A stretch of DNA of 64,000 nt from Rhizobium sp. NFR07 (GCF_900111905.1 NZ_FOKM01000013.1:1-64000), one strand, 5' to 3'; counted from the first letter of the stretch, positions 33,558 through 42,730 are shown. Translations and numbers: made by a program. Notes: a model not told the origin generated them from the sequence alone.

Positions 33558-34324
33558 CGGGCAGCGAGCCCCGCGGAAGAGACCGGCACGTCCTCACCGG
33601 CGCGAAAACGCTGACGGAACACGCCGGCTAGCGCGCCGAGCACGGCCCAGAACACGAGGTTCGTGGCATAGACGGCATTGACGAAGCGGGCGTGCAGCTC
33701 GATCGGCACCGCGGTCTCATGCGTCGGCGGCAGCGGTGCACCGACGATATGTGGTGCAACGAGAAGCACGATGGCGAGTGCAGAAAGCAGCGCCGAGCGG
33801 GTGTAGGCAAGCAACCCGAGGCCGACGGCCGTGCAGACGGCGGTCGAGATCCACCAGATCTGGCGCGGCCCGAGTTCCGCTGCCGGCATGCCCGGCAATT
33901 CCGGCGGCAGGCCGAGGCCGGGGGCGAGGCTGACGGTGAGGAAGCCGGCGATACCGAACATAAGGCCACCACGCCATCCGCCGAAACCGCCGAGTGCTTC
34001 GGCAATCGCGATGGCGACCAGAGCGAAACCGATGGCGGACAATACGTCGGCAGCCGCAGTATAGGCGAAGCGCTCGAAGCCGTCGGCCGGAGCCCAGGCT
34101 TCTTCGTCGTGATGGTGTTCGGCAGCGGCCGGAGCAGCCGCGCCCGCAGCGGGAGCCGCGTCATGCGAATGGCTGTGGCCTGTCTCTTCGCCGCCGGCAT
34201 TCTCATAGGTTTCCGCAGCCAGGATGAGCGGCACGGTGGAAAAACTCTGCATCACGGTCATGAGGAGACCGGACAAAAGCCCGGCGATCACCGCCGTGAA
34301 GACGATGTTACGAAACAGCGACAT
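33554..34324 (-). CDS. cbtA: Cobalt transporter subunit CbtA
   Basis: A 256-aa membrane protein with about six predicted spans, first at residues 8-28. Between the first two spans lies a His-rich, Ala/Pro-rich loop (GHSHSHD, then EHHHDEE) fit for metal binding. The family mark TETYENAGG-like segment and FGGWRGGLMFGIAGF are present. It pairs with the short cbtB just upstream and sits behind a cobalamin riboswitch, the usual setting for predicted Cbt cobalt importers. Confidence 0.9.
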   Translation of the reverse strand: MSLFRNIVFTAVIAGLLSGLLMTVMQSFSTVPLILAAETYENAGGEETGHSHSHDAAPAAGAAAPAAAEHHHDEEAWAPADGFERFAYTAAADVLSAIGFALVAIAIAEALGGFGGWRGGLMFGIAGFLTVSLAPGLGLPPELPGMPAAELGPRQIWWISTAVCTAVGLGLLAYTRSALLSALAIVLLVAPHIVGAPLPPTHETAVPIELHARFVNAVYATNLVFWAVLGALAGVFRQRFRAGEDVPVSSAGLAAR

Positions 34325-34354
34325 GTGGGAATTCCTCTTCGTTTGCCCGCAGAC

Positions 34355-34531
34355 TCAGTGGCAGGGGAAGGCCAGCGAGTGGCGCGTATCGTGGGCGGCG
34401 TTGTGTACCACTTCCAGATGCGAGAAACCGACGAAGCCGACGATGAACAGGCCGAGAATGGCCGTCATGCTGAGAGGAATGATTTTCGATGCGGAAACGC
34501 TGACTGCACCTGCAGCAGAATTCGTAACCAT
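34355..34531 (-). CDS. cbtB: Cobalt transporter subunit CbtB (58 aa)
   Basis: A very short membrane protein. It has a 20-residue hydrophilic N-terminus, one hydrophobic span (MTAILGLFIVGFVGFSHLE) and a C-terminal metal-binding signature HNAAHDTRHSLAFPCH. Histidines and the final Cys-His are the diagnostic CbtB mark. The ribosome site AGAAGGA precedes the ATG. It lies 30 bases ahead of cbtA and 54 bases after the end of the riboswitch core, so it is the first gene of the riboswitch-controlled transcript. Confidence 0.88.
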   Translation of the reverse strand: MVTNSAAGAVSVSASKIIPLSMTAILGLFIVGFVGFSHLEVVHNAAHDTRHSLAFPCH

Positions 34532-34579
34532 GGATCTGTCCTTCTGCCCTCCACCCGAGGGCCGTTCTAGATTGCCTAT

Positions 34580-34785
34580 TGTCCCTGGCAGGTCTCCTGG
34601 CTCGCGGATCGGGCGCCTTCACCCGCCTTCCCAGATGAACCCGTGTCCGGATCCCTCAAGTGGCGTGACGGCCAAGCGGCCGTTTTGGGCAAAGACTTTC
34701 CGCTTACAGTTGCGGGGGCAGCCGCGGGTTTGACGAAATATCCGTCGCACCGCATTCCCTTGAATAACCCTCTCGGGCACCAAAG
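34580..34785 (-). ncRNA. Cobalamin (AdoCbl) riboswitch upstream of cbtB
   Basis: On the minus strand the conserved blocks appear in order: GCGGTGCGACGG, CTGCCCCCGCAACTGTAAG, the B12-box region GCCACTTGAG..GGGAAGGCGGG, and the closing GAGCCAGGAGACCTGCC (about 34585-34603). Between it and cbtB a small hairpin CCCTC/GAGGG lies close to the ribosome site and may serve as the expression platform. Cobalamin is expected to turn off cbtB-cbtA-cobO-cobQ. Confidence 0.92.
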
Positions 34786-34793
34786 ACGTTGCC

Positions 34794-34821
34794 ACTATAG
34801 ACACTTTCGCCGCACGGGCAA
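34794..34821 (-). promoter_or_regulatory. Promoter of the cbtB-cobQ transcript
   Basis: On the minus strand -35 TTGCCC (34816-34821), 16-base spacer and -10 TATAGT (34794-34799), placing transcription start a few bases before the riboswitch. Confidence 0.5.
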
Positions 34822-34835
34822 TCGCCTTTGCGACA

Positions 34836-34864
34836 TTGACAGTTCGGCGGCGGAGCGCTTACTT
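34836..34864 (+). promoter_or_regulatory. Promoter of the cobW-cobN transcript
   Basis: Perfect -35 TTGACA (34836-34841), 17-base spacer and -10 TTACTT (34859-34864), about 20 bases ahead of the second riboswitch. Confidence 0.6.
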
Positions 34865-34884
34865 GGATCACACGACGGTCCCTT

Positions 34885-35072
34885 GCCGGCAACGGCAGGG
34901 GCTAAGAGAGAATGCGGTGCGGGCATCGGGAGATTATCTCCCCAAGCCCAATGCCGCGGCTGCCCCCGCAACTGTAGGCGGTGAGCCATCCGGCCTTTGA
35001 GACGCCACTGGAGAGATCCGGGAAGGCAGGCCGATGGTGATGACCCGCGAGCCAGGAGACCTGCCGTTTCAG
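34885..35072 (+). ncRNA. Cobalamin (AdoCbl) riboswitch upstream of the cobW operon
   Basis: Plus-strand copy with AATGCGGTGCGGGC, the core CTGCCCCCGCAACTGTAGG (about 34962-34980), GCCACTGG..GGGAAGGCAGG and the closing GAGCCAGGAGACCTGCC (about 35049-35065). It lies 114 bases ahead of the DUF1636 gene and back to back with the minus-strand copy, with both promoters between them. Confidence 0.92.
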
Positions 35073-35185
35073 ACACATGCTTTTCCGGGCGGGGTGCCTC
35101 GGATGAAGCTTTGCTTTTCACTGCAGGATGGTTCATCCGCCTGCCGCGCACCCCGGATTTGTGAGACCCGACGGTTTGCGGCCCG

Positions 35186-35602
35186 ATGACGAATGAAGTG
35201 CCAAGAGACGTATCCGAAACGGCTTCCGCTGAAGTCGACGTGACGATCTTCGTCTGCACCAATTGCCGCGAGGCGACCGACAGCGAGGCGCGCCCGGGCA
35301 TCGGCCTGATCGAGGCGCTGCGCCAGGCGGCCGAGGGCAAGCCGCTTGCCGTCAAGCCGGTCACCTGTCTAGCCAATTGCGACAAGAGCCCAAGTGCCGC
35401 TTTCAACCATCGCACGGGCTGGTCCTATGTCTTCGGTCATCTTTCGACCGACAATGTCGACGACATCGTCACCGGCGCCATGATGCTGGCCGAGGACGAG
35501 CGCGGCTTTCTCCCCCTTCGCGGCCGTCCCATGTGCCTTCGCGGCAAGGGCATGACGGCCCGCATTCCCCCCTTTCATCATCACGAGGACATGCCTTCAT
35601 GA
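35186..35602 (+). CDS. DUF1636 metal-binding protein of the cobW locus
   Basis: A 138-aa soluble protein with a thioredoxin-like ferredoxin look: FVCTNCREA (CxxC near residue 23) and TCLANCDKSP (CxxxC near 60), plus a histidine-rich C-terminus (PPFHHHED). It is the first gene behind the riboswitch and its stop overlaps the cobW start (ATGA). The paired genes suggest cobalt handling or delivery for corrin metalation. The role is not established. Confidence 0.8.
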   Translation: MTNEVPRDVSETASAEVDVTIFVCTNCREATDSEARPGIGLIEALRQAAEGKPLAVKPVTCLANCDKSPSAAFNHRTGWSYVFGHLSTDNVDDIVTGAMMLAEDERGFLPLRGRPMCLRGKGMTARIPPFHHHEDMPS

Positions 35603-36648
35603 GCGCCAATTTCGACCGCAAGTTCGATAAGGTCCCCTGCACCGTCGTCACCGGCTTTCTCGGCGCCGGCAAGACAACCCTGATCCGCAACCTGATCGAG
35701 AAGCTCGACGGCAAGCGGCTGGCGATCATCGTCAACGAGTTCGGTGACGTCGGCATCGACGGCGAGGTTCTGAAGGGTTGCGGCATCGAGAGCTGCCCGG
35801 ACGACAACATCATCGAGCTCGCCAATGGCTGCATCTGCTGCACGGTCGCCGATGATTTCGTGCCTGCGATCGACCAGATCCTTGCCCGCGAACCGCGGGT
35901 CGACCACATTCTGATCGAGACCTCCGGCCTTGCCCTGCCGAAGCCGCTCGTGCAGGCCTTCCAGTGGCCCGCTGTGAAGGCGCGCGTGACGGTGGACGGC
36001 GTCATTGCCGTCGTCGATGGCGTGGCCTTGGCCGAAGGCCGCGTTGCCGATGACCATGATGCCCTGGAAGCCCAGCGCCAGACCGACAGCTCGATCGATC
36101 ACGATGATCCGGTCGAGGAAGTCTTCGAGGATCAGGTTGCCTGCGCCGACATGATCGTGCTGACCAAGACGGACCTGCTCGACCAGGCCTCGCTTGCCGC
36201 TGCCAAGGGCCGCGTCCAGGCGCATCTGCCGCGGGCGGTAAAGATCTTGCCGGCCGCCAACGGCGCGGTCGATCCGAGCGTGCTGATCGGTCTCGGCCTC
36301 GCCGTCGAGGATGACATCGAGAACCGCAAGACCCATCACGACGACGAACTGGACCACGATCACGACGATTTCGACAGCTTCGTCATCGATCTGGCCGCCG
36401 TGACCGACCCGGAAGCGCTGGCAGCTCGCATCTCCGCCACGGCGGAAGCGGAAAACGTGCTGCGCATAAAGGGCTTCGTTGACGTCGCGAACAAGCCGAT
36501 GCGGCTGCAGGTTCAGGCTGTAGGATCGCGCGTGAACCACTATTTTGACCGCGCCTGGGCGCCCGGCGAGACCCGCCAGAGCCGCCTTGTCGTGATCGGC
36601 GAAAAGGGCATCGACCGCGCCGCGATCGAGAAGATGCTGGCGGCCTGA
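35599..36648 (+). CDS. cobW: CobW-family GTPase (cobalt chaperone)
   Basis: A 349-aa G3E GTPase. Walker A is GFLGAGKTTLIR (about 19-30), the metal motif is GCIC-C (CICCTV, about 81-86), and the G-domain NKxD-like motif is LTKTD. The His/Asp-rich stretch HHDDELDHDHDDFD (about 245-258) fits metal binding. The C-terminal CobW domain ends the protein. It is thought to deliver cobalt to the CobNST chelatase. cobN follows after a short repeat. The start overlaps the DUF1636 stop. Confidence 0.94.
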   Translation: MSANFDRKFDKVPCTVVTGFLGAGKTTLIRNLIEKLDGKRLAIIVNEFGDVGIDGEVLKGCGIESCPDDNIIELANGCICCTVADDFVPAIDQILAREPRVDHILIETSGLALPKPLVQAFQWPAVKARVTVDGVIAVVDGVALAEGRVADDHDALEAQRQTDSSIDHDDPVEEVFEDQVACADMIVLTKTDLLDQASLAAAKGRVQAHLPRAVKILPAANGAVDPSVLIGLGLAVEDDIENRKTHHDDELDHDHDDFDSFVIDLAAVTDPEALAARISATAEAENVLRIKGFVDVANKPMRLQVQAVGSRVNHYFDRAWAPGETRQSRLVVIGEKGIDRAAIEKMLAA

Positions 36649-36659
36649 AGGCACGCCAG

Positions 36660-36700
36660 GCAATTCCAGGAAAAGTGTGAAGCGGTTTTCCTGGAATTGC
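36660..36700. repeat. Palindromic intergenic repeat between cobW and cobN
   Basis: A perfect 15-base inverted repeat, GCAATTCCAGGAAAA (36660-36674) and TTTTCCTGGAATTGC (36686-36700), with an 11-base loop GTGTGAAGCGG. Elements of nearly this sequence are, to my knowledge, scattered through rhizobial genomes. It has no T-tract placed to terminate and sits inside the operon. Confidence 0.7.
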
Positions 36701-36718
36701 GACAGACAAAGGAAGAGG

Positions 36719-39700
36719 ATGCATATACTCGCCACCACATCGTCGTCGCTCGACGACCTGATCGAGCCGGTCGACCTCAACCAGTCGCCGGCGGATGTGG
36801 TGGTGCTGTCCTTTTCCGGCAGCGACCTGAACGGCATTTCAGCCGGTTGGAGCCTGGACGACACCAGCCTTTGCCTCACCAACCTCTCCGACCTGCGCCA
36901 TCCCATGTCGGTGGACCTGTGGGCGGAAAAGACGGCGGCGCATGCGAAAGTCATTCTCGTGCGCATTCTCGGTGGCTACGACCGCTGGGCCTATGGCGTC
37001 GAGGAGCTTTCGAGGCTGGCACGGCGCAGGAAAATAGCGCTCGCTCTTTTGCCCGGCGAATGCAGCATCCGTGACGAGCGGCTGGCCGCTGCCTCGACGG
37101 TCTCCGAAGAGGCGCTTTCCTGCATTCTCGCCTGCTTTCGCGAAGGCGGGCCGGACAATATGCGCCTGCTGGCCGGTAGACTCGGCGCCTTGGCGAAAGG
37201 CGATGCCGATGCCTTGCCGGCGGCTTTGCCCATGCCGAAGGCCGGTTTCTACCGGCCGGGCCAGGGTATCGTCGAACCGGAAACACTGACGGCCGGTTTT
37301 GCGCCGGATGCGCCGCGTCTGCCGATCCTGTTCTACCGGTCGATGCTGCTCGCCAATGACGCCGCACCGATCGATGCGCTGTTCGAGGCTTTGGCATTTC
37401 GCGGTTTCGCGCCGATTCCGATCTTCGTCAGCGGACTGAAGGATGCGGATGCCATCGCCTTCGTCGAAAGGTCCATCGAAAGCCTTGCGCCCGCTGCCAT
37501 CCTGACCACCACCGCCTTTGCCAGCGGCGCCGACGGCAAGGGTGAAACGCTGTTCGACCGGACGGGCATTCCCGTTTTCCAGATCGTCGTTGCCACGACC
37601 CGCCGCGAGGGCTGGGCCGAAGGCAGACGCGGTTTGAACCCCGCAGACCTTGCCATGCATGTGGTCCTGCCGGAACTCGATGGCCGCATCCTGGCCGGTG
37701 CGATCTCCTTCAAGGAAGGCGAGAGCTCCGCCAATCTCGTCAACCAGCCCGAACCTGACAGAGTGGAACAGGTAGCCAAGCGCATCGCAGCCTTTCTGCG
37801 TATGAAGATGGTGCCGCGGGCCGATCGCAGGCTCGTCATCCTGCTGCCGGATTATCCGAGCGCGCCGGGCCGCACCGGTTATGCGGTCGGGCTGGATGTG
37901 CCGCAAAGCGTGCTGTCCATGCTGCGAGATCTTTCGATAGCAGGCTATTCGGTTTCGGACATTCCCGAGACACCACGCGATCTGATGAACCGACTGAATA
38001 ACAAGGCGGGTAGCCTCTCGATATCGGACTATGCTGCGGCACCCGGCGCAGATGCTGCCTGGGGCGCACCGGCAGACGACGAGGATCTCGAGGACGGCGC
38101 CTACCGCTTCCGCGCCGTCCAGTTCGGCAACGTCACCGTCGCGCTCGCACCCGATCGCGGTCGCAATGCCGATCGTCGTACCGACTATCACAGCCCAGAG
38201 CTGCCACCACGCCATGCACTGGTCGCCTTCGGTCAATGGATGCGAAACACGCTCGGCGCCCATGCGATCATCCATGTCGGCGCCCATGGCACGCTGGAAT
38301 GGCTGCCCGGCAAGACCGTGGCCCTGTCCCGGGAATGCTTCCCGGAACTCGTCACCGGCGGCCTGCCGGTAATCTATCCCTTCATCGTCTCCAACCCGGG
38401 CGAGGCGGCCGTTGCCAAGCGGCGCATTTCCGCCGTGACCATCGGTCATCTTCCGCCGGTTCTGACGGGTGCCGGCCTTTCGGACGAACAGAAGAAGCTG
38501 GAACTGCTGGTCGACGAATATGCGCAGGCGGACGGTTTGGATCGCCGCCGCCGTGACCGGCTGGCGAAGCTGATCGTCGATGCCGCGCGTGACACGGCGA
38601 TCGCCAGCGATGCAGGCGTCTCGCGCGATGACGATCCGGATACGGCGCTTGCCCGCATCGACGCCTTCCTCTGCGACCTCAAGGACTTTGCCATCAAGGA
38701 TGGCCAGCATGTATTCGGAGAAGTGGCCGAGGGCGATGATGACCCATTGCGGATAGCCAGCGCTGGAACCGAACGGCAAGCCCTGCTGGATGCGCTGGAT
38801 GGAAAACATATCCGCCCCGGCCCTTCCGGTGCGCCGGCGCGGGGCCGCCGCGACGTGATGCCGACCGGCCGCAATCTCTTTGCCAGCGATCCGCGCACCC
38901 TGCCGACCCCGACGGCCTTTGAATTGGGCAAACGCGCCGCCGACGAAATCCTGCGTCGTTATCTGCAGGACCATGGGGACTGGCCGAAAAACCTGATCTT
39001 TGATCTATGGGGCAGCGCATCGCTGCGGAGTGGTGGCGAGGAAGTCGCCCAGGTTCTGGCGCTAATGGGTGCCCGGCCGGTGCAGGATGCCGCAACCGGT
39101 CGCGTGACCGGCATCGAGGTCCTGCCGCCGGCGCAGCTCGGCCGCCCGCGGGTGGACGTGACGCTTCGAATTTCCGGCCTGTTCCGGGACATGTTCCCGG
39201 CGCTGATTGCACTGCTCGACGCCGCCATGCGGGCGATTGCTGCACGGGAGGAAGCCCCGGGCGACAATCCGCTGGCGGAAGAGACGCAGAGGGAGGGCTC
39301 GGTCCCGGCCCGCATTTTCGGCTCAGCCCCCGGCACATACGGCTCCGGAATAGAGGAAAAGCTGGCCGACGGTACATGGGCCGAGCGTGAAGAGCTTGGT
39401 CGTATCTATCTCGACGCCACGAGCCATGCCTTTGGTGGCGCGGATGGAGAGGCGAGCCATGTACCGGGCGAATTTGCCGGACGGATCGGGGCTGCCGATC
39501 TGCTGGTCCATACAGGCGACGATCCCGGCCGCGACCTGCTCGACGGTTCCGCCGACGTTGCCTTCATCGGCGGCTTTTCGGCCGCTGTCGCCGCGCTTGG
39601 CGGCAAGGCGGATGTGATCGCGCTCGATACGACCGACCCGGCCAAACCGAAGGCCAGATCGATTTCCGAAGCCGTGACGCGCGTCGTTCGGGCCCGGGCC

Positions 39701-40021
39701 ACCAACCCGGGCTTCATCGCCGGCCAGATGCGTCATGGACCACGCGGCGCGGCCGAGCTGGTCGAGACCGTCGACAGGCTGATCGGCTTTGCCGAGACGA
39801 CACACGCGATCCCGCAGTCGCTGATCGATGCCACCTATGACGCCTATCTGGGCGACGAGATGGTGCGCGATTTTCTGCTGGCGCAGAACCCGGAAGGCGC
39901 GCGTTACATGGGCGAGCGCTTCCGTTCGGCGTTGCATCGCGGACTATGGCATCCGCGCCGCAACGCGGTGGATGCCGAGCTTGAAATGCTGATGCCACCG
40001 GAAAAAGGAGAGGTCGCATGA
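36719..40021 (+). CDS. cobN: Cobaltochelatase large subunit CobN
   Basis: The corrin-binding, ATP-dependent cobalt chelatase subunit, homologous to Mg-chelatase BchH. The 1100-aa protein carries the family blocks VIHVGAHGTLEWLPGK (about 518-533), PVIYPFIVSNPGEAAVAKRR, VDEYAQADGLDRRRR, DVMPTGRNLFASDPRTLPTP and RHGPRGAAELVETVDRL near the C-terminus. It is somewhat shorter than the roughly 1270-aa Pseudomonas denitrificans protein, without loss of these blocks. The start is chosen for its GGAAGAGG site. CobS and CobT partners are not in the window. Its stop overlaps cobG. Confidence 0.95.
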   Translation: MHILATTSSSLDDLIEPVDLNQSPADVVVLSFSGSDLNGISAGWSLDDTSLCLTNLSDLRHPMSVDLWAEKTAAHAKVILVRILGGYDRWAYGVEELSRLARRRKIALALLPGECSIRDERLAAASTVSEEALSCILACFREGGPDNMRLLAGRLGALAKGDADALPAALPMPKAGFYRPGQGIVEPETLTAGFAPDAPRLPILFYRSMLLANDAAPIDALFEALAFRGFAPIPIFVSGLKDADAIAFVERSIESLAPAAILTTTAFASGADGKGETLFDRTGIPVFQIVVATTRREGWAEGRRGLNPADLAMHVVLPELDGRILAGAISFKEGESSANLVNQPEPDRVEQVAKRIAAFLRMKMVPRADRRLVILLPDYPSAPGRTGYAVGLDVPQSVLSMLRDLSIAGYSVSDIPETPRDLMNRLNNKAGSLSISDYAAAPGADAAWGAPADDEDLEDGAYRFRAVQFGNVTVALAPDRGRNADRRTDYHSPELPPRHALVAFGQWMRNTLGAHAIIHVGAHGTLEWLPGKTVALSRECFPELVTGGLPVIYPFIVSNPGEAAVAKRRISAVTIGHLPPVLTGAGLSDEQKKLELLVDEYAQADGLDRRRRDRLAKLIVDAARDTAIASDAGVSRDDDPDTALARIDAFLCDLKDFAIKDGQHVFGEVAEGDDDPLRIASAGTERQALLDALDGKHIRPGPSGAPARGRRDVMPTGRNLFASDPRTLPTPTAFELGKRAADEILRRYLQDHGDWPKNLIFDLWGSASLRSGGEEVAQVLALMGARPVQDAATGRVTGIEVLPPAQLGRPRVDVTLRISGLFRDMFPALIALLDAAMRAIAAREEAPGDNPLAEETQREGSVPARIFGSAPGTYGSGIEEKLADGTWAEREELGRIYLDATSHAFGGADGEASHVPGEFAGRIGAADLLVHTGDDPGRDLLDGSADVAFIGGFSAAVAALGGKADVIALDTTDPAKPKARSISEAVTRVVRARATNPGFIAGQMRHGPRGAAELVETVDRLIGFAETTHAIPQSLIDATYDAYLGDEMVRDFLLAQNPEGARYMGERFRSALHRGLWHPRRNAVDAELEMLMPPEKGEVA

Positions 40022-41343
40022 CGGCACTCTCCCTCGATCGCTCAGACCTGGACATGAGGCGCGGTGCCTGCCCGGCGCTATCAACGCCGATGATGACCGG
40101 TGACGGACTGCTCGCGCGCATATCGCTTACCGGGGCGATCTCGCCGGCTGATCTTGCAGACATCTGCCGGCTGGCTCTGGTGCATGGAAACGGCGTGATC
40201 GACATTTCCGCCCGCGGCAATCTTCAGATCCGTGGCCTGACCGAGACGTCGGCACCGCAACTGGATGCGGACGTGCGGGCGATGAACCTGCCGCTGCGCG
40301 ACGGCTTGGCTGTCGAAGTGCCGCCGCTCGCCGGTATGGACGACAGCGAGATTGCCGATCCCCGACCGCTGGCTGAAGCGATCCGTAAAGGCGCCCGGGA
40401 GATTACCGGCCTTGCGCCGAAAATGGCCGTCGTGGTCGATGGCGGGGGACGGCTTCGGCTCTCGGATCTGCTGGCGGATATCCGCCTTGTCGCGGCCGGC
40501 AGGAATGAGTGGAAGCTGCTTCTCGGTGGCACCGAGCAATCCGGTCGCCTTTTCAATGTTTTACGTGAAACACATGCTGTCGACACGGTTTTGGGCCTGC
40601 TCGGACGGCTCTCGACGCTGGGAAACAAGGCTCGTGGCCGGGACTTGGCGAAAGACGCGCCGGCGCAGATGCTCGGAACAAGCCCGAGCATGACGGCAAA
40701 ACATGTGGCCATGTCTCCCTTCAATCTTTTCGGCCTCTCAAAAGATCTTCGGGCCATCGGCATCGGTCCTGCTTTCGGACAGGCAAAGGCGCAGGACCTG
40801 ATTGCCCTTTGCGACGAAGCCAGTCGTCTTTGCATGCAATCGGTGAAGCCCGCACTCGATCATTCGCTGCTGTTCTTCGGCCCCGAAACCGCCTGCGTCG
40901 CGCTTCGGGATTTCGCCGGGCGCCATGGCTTCATCATCTCGGCCGGTGACCCGCGCGGACACATTGCCGCCTGCCCCGGCAGCCCCGCCTGCAATTCGGC
41001 GATCATCGCCACCCACGACATTGCGACCAAGGCGGCGGCGGAATGCGGCGACCTGCTCGATGGGTCCTTCACGCTGCATGTCACCGGCTGCGCCAAGGGC
41101 TGCGCCCATCCCGAGCCGGCAGCGCTCGCACTTTGCGGTACCGCTGCCGGCGTTTCCCTGATTGCGCAGGGAAAAGCATCCGGCGAACCCTTTGCTTTCA
41201 CTGATTTTGCCGATACCAACGCCACGCTTCGCCGGCTCTCCGATCTTGTAAGGACGGAACGCCGGCCGGGCGAAAACTCCGCCGACTGCCTTGCCCGGAT
41301 CGGTTCCGGACGACTGGCAGCGGCTGCCACAGGACGACCATGA
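40018..41343 (+). CDS. cobG: Precorrin-3B synthase (CobG), nitrite/sulfite-reductase-like
   Basis: Uses O2 to convert precorrin-3A to precorrin-3B before ring contraction, the mark of the aerobic pathway. The 441-aa protein has two ferredoxin-like halves (RRGACPALSTPMMTGDGLLAR at the start) and the 4Fe-4S/siroheme-type cysteines ACPGSPAC and VTGCAKGCAHP (about 320-365). It overlaps cobN and cobH by four bases at each end. Confidence 0.93.
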   Translation: MTALSLDRSDLDMRRGACPALSTPMMTGDGLLARISLTGAISPADLADICRLALVHGNGVIDISARGNLQIRGLTETSAPQLDADVRAMNLPLRDGLAVEVPPLAGMDDSEIADPRPLAEAIRKGAREITGLAPKMAVVVDGGGRLRLSDLLADIRLVAAGRNEWKLLLGGTEQSGRLFNVLRETHAVDTVLGLLGRLSTLGNKARGRDLAKDAPAQMLGTSPSMTAKHVAMSPFNLFGLSKDLRAIGIGPAFGQAKAQDLIALCDEASRLCMQSVKPALDHSLLFFGPETACVALRDFAGRHGFIISAGDPRGHIAACPGSPACNSAIIATHDIATKAAAECGDLLDGSFTLHVTGCAKGCAHPEPAALALCGTAAGVSLIAQGKASGEPFAFTDFADTNATLRRLSDLVRTERRPGENSADCLARIGSGRLAAAATGRP

Positions 41344-41969
41344 CGAATTACGACTATATCCGCGAAGGCGATGCAATCTACGAGAAGTCCTTCGCGATCA
41401 TCCGCGCCGAGGCCGATCTTTCCGCCTTCACCGAGGAGCAGGCCGATATCGCCGTGCGCATGATCCATGCCTGCGGCTTGGTGGAAGCGGCACAGCATTT
41501 CCGCTTTTCCGGCGATTTCGTCGAGGCCGCACGCGGCGCACTGCGGGCCGGAAAGCCGATCTATTGCGATGCCGAAATGGTGGCCCATGGCGTAACCCGC
41601 GCCCGCCTGCCGGCGGAAAACCAGGTGATCTGCACTCTGCGCGACAGCCGCACGCTGGAACTGGCAAAAACGATCGGCAATACCCGCTCGGCAGCCGCAC
41701 TCGATCTTTGGGATGACCTGGAAGGTTCGGTGGTCGCGATCGGCAATGCGCCGACGGCCTTATTCCGCCTTCTCGAAATGCTGGACGCCGGCTGGCCTCG
41801 CCCTGCCGCGATCATCGGCATGCCGGTCGGTTTTGTCGGCGCGATGGAATCCAAGGAAGCCTTGATAGAGTCTGCCCACGACATTCCCTATGCCGTGGTG
41901 CGTGGACGCATGGGCGGCTCGGCCATGACCGCTGCCGCCGTGAATGCACTGGCGAGGGCCGGGCTTTGA
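41340..41969 (+). CDS. cobH: Precorrin-8X methylmutase
   Basis: Moves the methyl group from C11 to C12 to form hydrogenobyrinate. The 209-aa protein contains the catalytic His43 in VRMIHACG, the IYCDAEMVAHGV block (about 73-84) and GNAPTALFRLLEM. Tight four-base overlaps with cobG and cobI show a translationally coupled operon. Confidence 0.95.
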   Translation: MTNYDYIREGDAIYEKSFAIIRAEADLSAFTEEQADIAVRMIHACGLVEAAQHFRFSGDFVEAARGALRAGKPIYCDAEMVAHGVTRARLPAENQVICTLRDSRTLELAKTIGNTRSAAALDLWDDLEGSVVAIGNAPTALFRLLEMLDAGWPRPAAIIGMPVGFVGAMESKEALIESAHDIPYAVVRGRMGGSAMTAAAVNALARAGL

Positions 41970-42730
41970 ACGCGCAGGCAATCAAGGGTCGACTGACCGG
42001 CGTCGGCACCGGCCCTGGTGATCCGGAACTGATGACGCTAAAGGCCGTGCGCGCCGTAAGCGAGGCCGACGTCGTGGCCTTCTTCTGCAAGAAGGGCTCG
42101 ACCGGCAACGGCCGCGCCATCGTCGAGGCCCATATCCGCCCCGGCACCGTTGAACTGCCGCTCGTCTATCCGGTCACGATCGAAACCCATAAGGACGAGG
42201 CGGATTACAAGAACCCGATCAACGACTTCTTCGACCGTTCGGCGGAAGAGATCGCCGTCTATCTCGATGCCGGCAAAAATGTCGCCGTGCTGAGCGAGGG
42301 CGATCCCCTGTTCTACGGCTCCTACATGCACCTGCATCTCAGGCTGAAGGATCGTTATCAGGCCGATGTCGTTGCCGGCGTGACCGCCATGTCCGGCTGC
42401 TGGTCGATGACCGGCCTGCCGCTGGTGCAGGGCGACGACATTCTGAGCGTATTGCCCGGCACGCTGTCGGAGGAGAAGCTGACCGAACGGCTCGCAGTTA
42501 CGGATGGTGCCGTCATTATGAAGGTTGGCCGTAACTTGCCGAAGATCCGCCGCGCACTGGCTGCCGTCGGAAAGCTTTCCGGCGCGCTTTATGTGGAGCG
42601 CGGAACCATGGCGAATGGCGCAGCGCAGAAACTCGAAGAGCGAGACGAAAGCCCGGCGCCCTATTTCTCCATCGTTCTTGTTCCCGGTTGGACGACACGG
42701 CCAACGGGCGGCCAGGGAAGCAGCGAATGA
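41966..42730 (+). CDS. cobI: Precorrin-2 C20-methyltransferase
   Basis: SAM-dependent methylation at C20. The 254-aa protein has the tetrapyrrole methylase marks GVGTGPGDPELMTLKAV (residues 12-28), VAVLSEGDPLFYGSYMHLH (about 108-126) and VVAGVTAMSGC. The start appears to be TTG overlapping the cobH stop. The next in-frame start codons would cut into the SAM-binding glycines. Confidence 0.93.
   Translation: MNAQAIKGRLTGVGTGPGDPELMTLKAVRAVSEADVVAFFCKKGSTGNGRAIVEAHIRPGTVELPLVYPVTIETHKDEADYKNPINDFFDRSAEEIAVYLDAGKNVAVLSEGDPLFYGSYMHLHLRLKDRYQADVVAGVTAMSGCWSMTGLPLVQGDDILSVLPGTLSEEKLTERLAVTDGAVIMKVGRNLPKIRRALAAVGKLSGALYVERGTMANGAAQKLEERDESPAPYFSIVLVPGWTTRPTGGQGSSE

Noticed and set aside
36659..36718. 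Palindrome before cobN as a transcription terminator
   Set aside because: The T-run is within the stem rather than after it, and both neighbours belong to one pathway on the same strand.
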